Shown in pieces: positions 6,739-12,920 of a DNA stretch of 24,953 nt (positions are counted from its first letter, which is position 1; each line of letters begins with the position of its first letter). This DNA comes from JAAZMA01 sp964564325 (GTDB taxonomy: Bacteria > Bacillota > Clostridia > Tissierellales > Tepidimicrobiaceae): NCBI GenBank assembly GCA_964564325.1, contig CAZMBD010000023.1:1-24953 (forward strand), given 5' to 3'. The translations under genes and the position numbers were made by a program. The notes beneath the pieces were generated by a model. The model was not told where the DNA came from. It ran no database searches and saw only the letters and a program-made list of their open reading frames with translations.

Positions 6739-7329
6739 ATGAATAGGAAGAACATTATTTTGATAATTTTGTTCTCTGGAATTTTGTTTTTAATAAGTTT
6801 TATAACTGGATATAAGATAATGAATTATAGGGCAAGACAAGAACCATTGACTTTAAATGGAGAAGATAAAAAAAATGTCGATAATTTAGATTTGGAAATA
6901 TTAATGGAAGAAGAAACTATTTCGCCTAATACAAATATAGTATTAAAAACCTATTATAATACTTGTCGACATAGTATAGTTAACTTTAAGAGTGCTGATG
7001 ATGAAATTATAAATATGACAAAAGAGCAATATGAAAAACATATTATGGAGAATTATCCTACTCTTAAAATAATCCACTTTTCTGTTAAGGAGATTATTTT
7101 AAGAGAAGAAAAGAATCATCTATGTCCCAATCATTATATTATTGGAGAATCCAATGGATACATTGCAATCTATGGTATTGATGAAAATGGAAGAAAGTTT
7201 TTAGATAAGGTCTTTACTGATTATCCGATTTCTCTTTTAAAGGAAGTAGACCAAAAGAGATTAATAGATGGGATTATAGTAGATAGTGAAGAGGAATTAA
7301 CAGATGTTTTAGAAAATTTTATATCCTAA
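6739..7329 (+). CDS. BofC C-terminal domain membrane protein
   Basis: A 196-aa protein with an N-terminal membrane anchor (about residues 5-25) and an extracytoplasmic remainder. The last about 65 residues (CPNHYIIGESNGYIAIYGIDENG to VDSEEELTDVLENF) resemble the BofC C-terminal domain. In Bacillus subtilis, BofC is a forespore-secreted factor that restrains the SpoIVB signal for pro-sigma-K processing, and its gene lies directly upstream of ruvA; the position here, just before ruvC-ruvA-ruvB, supports the call. The central region (NTNIVLKTYYNTCRHSI) is the kind of beta-strand segment seen in related sporulation proteins. The ribosome site is within a 14-bp hairpin, suggesting controlled translation. 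A strong terminator follows. A role in sporulation is inferred; clostridial pathways differ from those of Bacillus. Confidence 0.8.
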   Translation: MNRKNIILIILFSGILFLISFITGYKIMNYRARQEPLTLNGEDKKNVDNLDLEILMEEETISPNTNIVLKTYYNTCRHSIVNFKSADDEIINMTKEQYEKHIMENYPTLKIIHFSVKEIILREEKNHLCPNHYIIGESNGYIAIYGIDENGRKFLDKVFTDYPISLLKEVDQKRLIDGIIVDSEEELTDVLENFIS

Positions 7330-7363
7330 AAAACTAAGTTAGATATATCTAACTTAGTTTTTT
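7328..7363 (+). terminator. 36-nt palindromic terminator
   Basis: A perfect palindrome centred between 7345 and 7346 (core AGATATATCT) with 18-base arms, ending in TTTTTT (7358-7363). The left flank is A-rich, so it could act on both strands. It separates the BofC-like gene from ruvC. Confidence 0.88.
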
Positions 7364-7364
7364 C

Positions 7365-7393
7365 TTTAAAAATATGTTAAAATAATATATAAT
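7365..7393 (+). promoter_or_regulatory. possible promoter of the ruvCAB cluster
   Basis: TTTAAA (7365-7370), a 17-base spacer and TATAAT (7388-7393). It lies right after the terminator and 20 bases before the ruvC start, giving a short leader of about 14 bases. The -10 is perfect and the -35 weak. Confidence 0.5.
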
Positions 7394-7413
7394 CTCTTTG
7401 GAAGGAGCGTTTT

Positions 7414-7908
7414 ATGATTATATTAGGAATTGATCCAGGATTAGCCATAGTAGGATATGGATTAATAGAATATAAAGGAAATAAATACAAGACCATTGAG
7501 CATGGTTGTATAACTACTGAGTCAGATTTAGATTTGCCTGAAAGGCTTAAGATAATATATGAAGAATTATCTATTTTAATTGATAAATATAATCCAGATG
7601 ATGTGGCTATGGAAGAACTTTTTTTTAATAAAAATGTTAAAACAGCAATTAAAGTGGGACAGGCAAGGGGAGTGGAAATTTTAGCTGCAATAAATAAAGG
7701 TAAAAGTGTTTACGAATACACTCCACTACAGATAAAACAGTCTGTAGCAGGTTATGGAAGAGCAGAGAAAAGACAGGTACAGGAAATGGTAAAATTGCTA
7801 TTGAATTTAAAGGAAATACCTAAGCCTGATGATGCAGCAGATGCATTAGCTGTAGCAATTTGCCATAGTAGTTGCTTGAAATTTAAAGATATGTTTTTAA
7901 TGAAATAA
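7414..7908 (+). CDS. ruvC: Holliday junction endodeoxyribonuclease RuvC
   Basis: A 164-aa nuclease that cuts four-way DNA junctions in concert with RuvAB during recombination repair. The RNase H-like fold and its acidic residues are visible: D7 in GIDPG, E67 in AMEELFF, and D140 with D143 in KPDDAADALAVAICH. The length is normal for the family. An AAGGAG ribosome site (7402-7407) precedes the ATG by six bases. It starts the ruvC-ruvA-ruvB series, with ruvA 16 bases downstream. Confidence 0.97.
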   Translation: MIILGIDPGLAIVGYGLIEYKGNKYKTIEHGCITTESDLDLPERLKIIYEELSILIDKYNPDDVAMEELFFNKNVKTAIKVGQARGVEILAAINKGKSVYEYTPLQIKQSVAGYGRAEKRQVQEMVKLLLNLKEIPKPDDAADALAVAICHSSCLKFKDMFLMK

Positions 7909-7924
7909 TAAAGGGTGATATATT

Positions 7925-8506
7925 TTGTATGAATATATAAGGGGTAAGATAGTTGGAATTAAGGAAGAATATATAGTATTAGATAATAATGGCATAGGAT
8001 ATAAAATATTTACTTCAAGAAATTCCATATCAAAATTAGAATTAAATGAAATTAGAATTATGTATATTTATTTTAATTTAAGGGAAGATGGAATTTATCT
8101 TTATGGTTTTATTGATGAAGAAGAATTAGAAATCTTTAATTTGCTTTTATTAGTTTCTAAAATAGGACCTAAAACAGCATTAGGAACTTTATCTGCTTTA
8201 ACACCAAATCAGATAAAAAATGCCATAGTTAATAATGATTTATCAACACTGTGTACTGCTCCAGGAATAGGAAAGAAAACAGCTGAAAGAATGGTGCTAG
8301 AGTTAAAAGATAGATTAAAAGAGCACATAATAATTGAAAATGTAGATATAGAGGATACTAATGAAATAAATACTGCGATTCATGGTCTAATGTCCTTAGG
8401 TTATACAAGGAGTGAAATAATTCAAGTGATAAATAAAGTTAATACGAAGGATTTAAATGCGGAAGATATAATAAGGGAGAGTCTTAAAAGATTATCAAAA
8501 AATTAG
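7925..8506 (+). CDS. ruvA: Holliday junction branch migration protein RuvA
   Basis: A 193-aa junction-binding subunit whose tetramer holds the four-way junction and loads the RuvB motor. The N-terminal OB fold begins YEYIRGKIVGIKEEYIVLD. The two helix-hairpin-helix motifs are KIGPKTALGTLSAL and GIGKKTAERMVLELKDRL, and the C-terminal RuvB-contacting domain ends the protein (ALMSLGYTRSEI-like region reading GLMSLGYTRSEI). TTG at 7925 is the start: it directly precedes the family N-terminus YEYIRG and follows AAGGGTG (7911-7917). Spacing to ruvB is 18 bases. Confidence 0.96.
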   Translation: MYEYIRGKIVGIKEEYIVLDNNGIGYKIFTSRNSISKLELNEIRIMYIYFNLREDGIYLYGFIDEEELEIFNLLLLVSKIGPKTALGTLSALTPNQIKNAIVNNDLSTLCTAPGIGKKTAERMVLELKDRLKEHIIIENVDIEDTNEINTAIHGLMSLGYTRSEIIQVINKVNTKDLNAEDIIRESLKRLSKN

Positions 8507-8524
8507 GGAAGGGTTTGAATTTAA

Positions 8525-9532
8525 ATGAATAATAGGGATGAAAGGATAGTTACAGGTGCAATCCAAAGGGAAGATATAGATAGCGAAATTACATTAAGGC
8601 CCAAATGGATTAGTGAATATATTGGACAAGATAAGGCTAAGGATAAACTAAAAATATTTATACAGGCAGCAAAGGAGAGACAAGAGCCCTTAGATCATGT
8701 ATTATTATTTGGACCTCCAGGATTAGGGAAGACTACATTGGCTAATATAATAGCCAATGAAATGGGCGTAAATATTAGGGTAACTTCAGGACCTGCAATT
8801 GAAAGACCAGGAGATTTGGCTAGTATATTGACAAATTTAGGAGAAGATGATGTATTGTTCATAGATGAAATACATAGGCTAAATAGGACTGTAGAGGAAA
8901 TACTTTACCCTGCTATGGAGGATTATGCATTGGATATTATAATTGGAAAGGGACCTAGTGCTAGATCGGTAAGATTAGATTTATCAAGATTTACACTAAT
9001 AGGTGCTACTACAAGGGCAGGATTATTGACTTCTCCTCTAAGAGATAGATTTGGAGTAATGTTAAATTTAGATTTATATGATGATTATAGTCTAAAGAAA
9101 ATAGTTAAACGTTCTGCAAGTATATTAGGTATAAAAATAGATGATGAAGGGGCTATGGAAATTGCTAAAAGATCTAGGGGAACCCCTAGGATTGCCAATA
9201 GATTGTTAAAAAGAGTACGAGACTATGCTCAAGTAATGGAAGATGGAGTTATTACTTGGGATGTGGCCAAAAAGGGTTTGGAAATGTTAGAAATAGATGC
9301 CCTTGGGCTAGATGATGTAGACAGAAAGCTAATACTTACTATGATAGAAAATTTTGATGGTGGGCCAGTAGGCTTAGACACTCTTTCGGCTGCAACAGGG
9401 GAAGAAAGCACTACTATAGAAGATGTTTATGAACCTTATTTACTGCAAATTGGATTTATAAATAGAACCCCAAGAGGTAGAGTAATAACAAAGAAGGCAT
9501 ATGAACATTTTGATATTCATTATAAAAAATAG
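8525..9532 (+). CDS. ruvB: Holliday junction branch migration helicase RuvB
   Basis: A 335-aa AAA+ ATPase that drives branch migration as paired hexameric rings on RuvA-bound junctions. Walker A is GPPGLGKTT (63-71) and Walker B LFIDEIH (111-117); sensor 1 follows in LIGATTRAG, with the arginine-finger region LTSPLRDRFG. The C-terminal winged helix includes GGPVGLDTLSAATGEE and IGFINRTPRGR. The length matches the family. Start: ATG after GGGAAGGG. The stop overlaps the ribosome site of the next gene. Confidence 0.98.
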   Translation: MNNRDERIVTGAIQREDIDSEITLRPKWISEYIGQDKAKDKLKIFIQAAKERQEPLDHVLLFGPPGLGKTTLANIIANEMGVNIRVTSGPAIERPGDLASILTNLGEDDVLFIDEIHRLNRTVEEILYPAMEDYALDIIIGKGPSARSVRLDLSRFTLIGATTRAGLLTSPLRDRFGVMLNLDLYDDYSLKKIVKRSASILGIKIDDEGAMEIAKRSRGTPRIANRLLKRVRDYAQVMEDGVITWDVAKKGLEMLEIDALGLDDVDRKLILTMIENFDGGPVGLDTLSAATGEESTTIEDVYEPYLLQIGFINRTPRGRVITKKAYEHFDIHYKK

Positions 9533-9542
9533 AGGTGTAAAT

Positions 9543-9752
9543 ATGGAATCCTTTGGCAAGGTATTTATAACTATAGGTTTATTTATGATTATATTAGGAG
9601 GTATTTTACTATTAGGTGAAAAATTTGGATTGGGGAAATTACCTGGAGATATTTTTATTCAAAGAGGAAATTTCACGTTTTTCTTTCCAGTAGTATCTGC
9701 TTTAATTGTAAGTTTAATTTTAACTTTACTATTAAATATATTTAGAAAATAA
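9543..9752 (+). CDS. DUF2905 small membrane protein
   Basis: A 69-aa protein with two membrane spans (about 7-24 and 45-66) joined by a loop containing EKFGLGKLPGDIFIQRGNFTF, cut here as GLGKLPGDI, which is the hallmark of DUF2905. The function is unknown. The family is often encoded between ruvB and queA in Clostridia and relatives, as here. The frame is open from 9501, but the ATG at 9543 is preferred because AGAGGTG (9531-9537) lies six bases upstream and the family begins at this point. Confidence 0.9.
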   Translation: MESFGKVFITIGLFMIILGGILLLGEKFGLGKLPGDIFIQRGNFTFFFPVVSALIVSLILTLLLNIFRK

Positions 9753-9771
9753 TTTAGAAAAGGATGGTCTA

Positions 9772-10797
9772 ATGAAAACAAGTGATTTTTACTATGATTT
9801 GCCAGAAGAACTAATTGCCCAACATCCTATAGATAATAGATCTAATTCTAGACTAATGATATTAGATAAGGAAAATGGGGAAATACAACATAAATGTTTT
9901 AAAGATATTGTAAATTATTTAAATAAGGGAGATTGTTTAGTATTAAATGATACTAAAGTAATACCTGCTAGATTATTTGGCCATAGGGAAGGTAAAGAAG
10001 AAATTATAGAATTTTTATTATTACGAAGGATAGAAGGAGATAAATGGGAAACTCTTGTAAGACCTGGGAAAAAAGTAAGGCCTTCTAATAAAATAATATT
10101 TGGTAAAAATGAATTAATAGCTACTGTGCTAAGTATTGAAGCAGATGGCACTAGAATTGTAGAATTTGAGTATAATGGAATATTTGAGGAAATATTAGAT
10201 AAATTAGGAGAGATGCCCCTACCTCCTTATATTAAAGAAAAATTAGAGGATAAAAATAGATATCAAACAGTTTATTCAAGGAAGGAAGGTTCTGCAGCAG
10301 CACCTACAGCAGGACTTCATTTTACAAAAGAACTATTAAAGGAAATAGAAAACAAAGGTGTAAATGTAGTATTCTTAACACTTCATGTAGGCTTAGGAAC
10401 TTTTAGACCCGTAAAGGTAGAAAATATAGAAGAACATCATATGCATTCAGAGTATTATCATCTATCTCAAGAAGTAGCAGATACTATTAATCATACAAAA
10501 TCAAATGGTGGAAAGATAATTGCAGTAGGTACTACTACTACCAGAACATTAGAAACTTTAGGAACAGATAAAGGTTTAGTTGTTCCAAAATCAGGTTGGA
10601 CAGACATATTCATAACTCCAGGTTATGAATATAAAATTGTAGATGAATTAATAACTAATTTTCATTTACCAGAATCTACTTTATTGATGTTAGTATCTGC
10701 ATTGGCAGGAAAAGAGAATATATTAAATGCATATAATGAAGCAATTTGTAAAAAATATAGATTTTTTAGTTTTGGCGATGCTATGCTTATTAAATAA
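9772..10797 (+). CDS. queA: S-adenosylmethionine:tRNA ribosyltransferase-isomerase
   Basis: A 341-aa enzyme that transfers and rearranges the ribosyl part of S-adenosylmethionine onto preQ1 in tRNA to give epoxyqueuosine at wobble position 34. Family segments are clear: the N-terminal FYYDLPEELIAQHPI, LNDTKVIPARLFG, EMPLPPYI, the conserved EGSAAAPTAGLHFT, and the C-terminal NFHLPESTLLMLVSALAG. The length is normal. AAAGGATGG precedes the ATG. tgt, which acts one step earlier in the same pathway, follows after 13 bases, so the pair is certainly one transcription unit. Confidence 0.97.
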   Translation: MKTSDFYYDLPEELIAQHPIDNRSNSRLMILDKENGEIQHKCFKDIVNYLNKGDCLVLNDTKVIPARLFGHREGKEEIIEFLLLRRIEGDKWETLVRPGKKVRPSNKIIFGKNELIATVLSIEADGTRIVEFEYNGIFEEILDKLGEMPLPPYIKEKLEDKNRYQTVYSRKEGSAAAPTAGLHFTKELLKEIENKGVNVVFLTLHVGLGTFRPVKVENIEEHHMHSEYYHLSQEVADTINHTKSNGGKIIAVGTTTTRTLETLGTDKGLVVPKSGWTDIFITPGYEYKIVDELITNFHLPESTLLMLVSALAGKENILNAYNEAICKKYRFFSFGDAMLIK

Positions 10798-10810
10798 TGG
10801 GAGGATATAT

Positions 10811-11929
10811 ATGGCAATAGAATTTAAAAAAATTAAGGACGCAACAGATTCAAATGCAAGACTTGGAGAATTAAAAACTCCTCATGGTATTATAGAGACG
10901 CCTATATTTATGCCTGTAGGAACTAGGGCAACAGTAAAGGCAATGACTCCAGAGGAAGTAAGGGACTTAGGTGCTCAAATAATATTAAGTAATACTTATC
11001 ATTTATATTTAAGACCAGGACATGAACTTATTGAAAGAGCAGGTGGACTTCATAAATTTATGAATTGGCCTTATCCTATCCTAACAGATAGTGGCGGATT
11101 TCAAGTTTTTAGTTTAGGAGAGTTGAGAAAAATTACAGAAAAAGGTGTAGAATTTAGATCACATATAGATGGTTCTACTCATTTTATTAGTCCAGAGAAA
11201 TCCATAGAAATTCAAAATTCATTAGGTTCAGATATAATGATGGCTTTTGATGAATGCACTCCCTATCCTGCTAGTTATGAATATGCTAAAAAGTCCATGG
11301 AAAGGACAACTAGATGGGCAAAAAGATGTAAAGATTATCATAAAGACTGGGAAAAGCAAGCTTTATTTGGTATAATACAAGGAGGCATGTATAAAGATTT
11401 AAGAGAACAGTCTGCAAAAGATATAATAGATATAGGATTTCCTGGTTATGCCATAGGTGGTTTAAGTGTAGGAGAACCTAAAGAGTTAATGTGTGAGTTG
11501 TTGGAATTTACCACACCATTATTACCAGAGGATAAGCCTAGATATTTAATGGGTGTAGGTACTCCGGATTATCTATTTGAAGCAGTTATCAATGGAATTG
11601 ATATGGCAGATTGTGTATTACCTACGAGAATTGCAAGAAATGGAACTGTTATGACAAGTCAAGGGCAATTGACAATTAGAAATGCTAAATATAAGGAAGA
11701 TTTTACAAAATTAGATCCAGAATGTGATTGTTATACTTGTTCTAATTATTCTAGGGCATATATAAGGCATTTATTCAATGTAAATGAAATTTTAGGTGCT
11801 AGACTTGCGACTATTCATAATTTATATTTTTTAATTAAATTAATGGAAAATATTAGAGAAGCTATTAAAGAAGATAGATTATTAGAATATAGAGAAGAGT
11901 TTTATAAAAAATATGGATATATTAATTGA
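10811..11929 (+). CDS. tgt: tRNA-guanine(34) transglycosylase
   Basis: A 372-aa enzyme that exchanges guanine 34 for preQ1 in tRNAs for Asp, Asn, His and Tyr. Active-site residues are visible: D93 in LTDSGGFQVF and D267 in MADCVLPTR, the expected nucleophile. The zinc site is C305, C307, C310 and H336 (CDCYTC and IHNL). The substrate-pocket motif GGLSVGEPK is at 216-224. The open frame extends back to 10727 inside queA, but the ATG at 10811 follows GGGAGGATAT and matches the family start (MAIEFKKI). Its substrates tRNA-Asp and tRNA-Asn are also those sensed by the two T-boxes in the window, probably by coincidence. Confidence 0.97.
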   Translation: MAIEFKKIKDATDSNARLGELKTPHGIIETPIFMPVGTRATVKAMTPEEVRDLGAQIILSNTYHLYLRPGHELIERAGGLHKFMNWPYPILTDSGGFQVFSLGELRKITEKGVEFRSHIDGSTHFISPEKSIEIQNSLGSDIMMAFDECTPYPASYEYAKKSMERTTRWAKRCKDYHKDWEKQALFGIIQGGMYKDLREQSAKDIIDIGFPGYAIGGLSVGEPKELMCELLEFTTPLLPEDKPRYLMGVGTPDYLFEAVINGIDMADCVLPTRIARNGTVMTSQGQLTIRNAKYKEDFTKLDPECDCYTCSNYSRAYIRHLFNVNEILGARLATIHNLYFLIKLMENIREAIKEDRLLEYREEFYKKYGYIN

Positions 11930-11981
11930 TAAAGGCATTAAATATTTATTGTATATAAAATAAAAAGAGGAGGTAAAATTT

Positions 11982-12287
11982 ATGGAAAATGCAGGTCAAA
12001 CAGCAGGTTTAGGAGGGTTAATAGTTCCAATAGCTTTTTTGCTAATATTTTATTTCTTTGCCATTAGACCTCAAAAGAAAAGAGAAAAAGAAGTTATGGA
12101 AATGAGAGACAATTTAAAGCAAGGGGATAAGGTAATAACTATAGGTGGCATTAAAGGTGAAGTAGTTAAGCTAAAAGAAGATGGGGTTATTATTGAAGTA
12201 GAACCAAATAAAACTAGATTGGAAATGGCTAGATGGGCTATAGGTGCTGTGACAAATAAAGTTGATTCAGATGATGAAGAAAAATAA
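11982..12287 (+). CDS. yajC: preprotein translocase subunit YajC
   Basis: A 101-aa single-span inner-membrane protein of the SecDF-YajC accessory complex. The membrane segment is at about residues 10-28, followed by the family-typical FAIRPQKKREKE and the soluble LKQGDKVITIGGIKGEVVKL. AGAGGAGG precedes the ATG. A terminator follows at once, so it ends the ruv-que transcript, while its partner secDF lies one gene further on. Confidence 0.96.
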   Translation: MENAGQTAGLGGLIVPIAFLLIFYFFAIRPQKKREKEVMEMRDNLKQGDKVITIGGIKGEVVKLKEDGVIIEVEPNKTRLEMARWAIGAVTNKVDSDDEEK

Positions 12288-12319
12288 AACTTCCTTTTTA
12301 TAGGGAGTTTTATTTTTTT
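12286..12319 (+). terminator. intrinsic terminator after yajC
   Basis: AAAACTTCC (12286-12294) pairs with GGGAGTTTT (12303-12311), nine pairs with one G-T, and seven T residues follow at 12313-12319. It overlaps the yajC stop codon. Confidence 0.88.
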
Positions 12320-12374
12320 GTAATAAAATACAAATTAGAGAAATAAGATAAAATAAGAATAGGAGGTGGAGTTT

Positions 12375-12755
12375 ATGAGGGATAAAGGATTAGAAAATAA
12401 TATTAAATATATGTTTAAAGCTTTAGTTTTAGCATATATTCTAACTTGTGTTTTAGTTTTAATTGTATCTTTTTTGCTTACATATACATCATTAAAAGAA
12501 TCTAGTATACCCTTATTAAATACAATCATAATGATAATCAGCATAAGTTTTGGAGGGATTTATATTGCAATTAAAGTTGAGGAAAATGGGTGGCTTAATG
12601 GAGGTATTTTAGGTATTTTATATTTTTTGATTCTAGTATTTTTAAATTATTTATTTGTAAAACCTTTTACATTTGATATTTTTTCTATTAGTAAATTTTT
12701 GATTTCATTGGTAACTGGAATTATTGGAGGAGTGCTAGGGATAAATTTAAAATAG
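12375..12755 (+). CDS. TIGR04086 family membrane protein
   Basis: A 126-aa membrane protein with four predicted spans (about residues 13-36, 46-64, 73-92 and 103-124) and glycine-rich turns (SFGGIYIA, GIIGGVLGI). Sequence pattern and position between yajC and secDF fit the TIGR04086 family of Clostridia, which has no known function. The ATG at 12375 is chosen because a perfect AGGAGGTG (12361-12368) lies six bases upstream; a GTG at 12366 falls within that site and is unlikely. The family is commonly beside the SCIFF peptide system, which is missing here. Confidence 0.82.
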   Translation: MRDKGLENNIKYMFKALVLAYILTCVLVLIVSFLLTYTSLKESSIPLLNTIIMIISISFGGIYIAIKVEENGWLNGGILGILYFLILVFLNYLFVKPFTFDIFSISKFLISLVTGIIGGVLGINLK

Positions 12756-12757
12756 AC

Positions 12758-12786
12758 TTTAAATAATAAAAAATTTATGATATACT
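12758..12786 (+). promoter_or_regulatory. possible promoter of secDF
   Basis: TTTAAA (12758-12763), a 17-base spacer and TATACT (12781-12786), starting three bases after the previous stop codon. It would give a leader of roughly 125 bases that includes the whole structured element. The -35 is weak. Confidence 0.45.
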
Positions 12787-12800
12787 ATTAAAAGTATAGT

Positions 12801-12899
12801 CCCTAATATAGAAGAAGGTATATTAAATTAGGTGAATATACGCAGCTAGGGTGGTGGTTTCAAACCACTGCTTTTTATTTTATAATGGGCACCTAATTT
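12801..12899 (+). ncRNA. structured secDF leader, candidate attenuator with pseudoknot, family unknown
   Basis: CCCTA (12801-12805) can pair with TAGGG (12847-12851). Within it, GTATATT (12818-12824) pairs perfectly with AATATAC (12835-12841). The ten-base loop between those arms, AAATTAGGTG (12825-12834), is the exact complement of CACCTAATTT (12890-12899). Between the two partners lies a hairpin (12851-12871) followed by TTTTTATTTT, like an intrinsic terminator. This suggests a pseudoknot that competes with or follows termination. I could not match it to a riboswitch class I know (purine, preQ1, c-di-GMP-I and -II, ZTP, fluoride, THF, SAM). Confidence 0.5.
12851..12880 (+). terminator. terminator-like hairpin in the secDF leader
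   Basis: GTGGTGGT (12851-12858) pairs with ACCACTGC (12864-12871), loop TTCAA, with two G-T pairs; TTTTTATTTT follows at 12871-12880. It stands 40 bases upstream of the secDF start, so termination here would block the gene. Confidence 0.55.
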
Positions 12900-12920
12900 T
12901 AGATTTGGGAGGTAATAGGT

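Noticed and set aside
12832..12849. 5-codon frame (GTG to TAG) in the secDF leader as an arrest peptide
   Set aside because: Too short for an arrest peptide and without a ribosome site at useful distance.
12881..12886. TATAAT in the secDF leader as an internal promoter
   Set aside because: No -35 better than 3 of 6 at 17 bases; the T-rich context of the terminator-like hairpin explains it.
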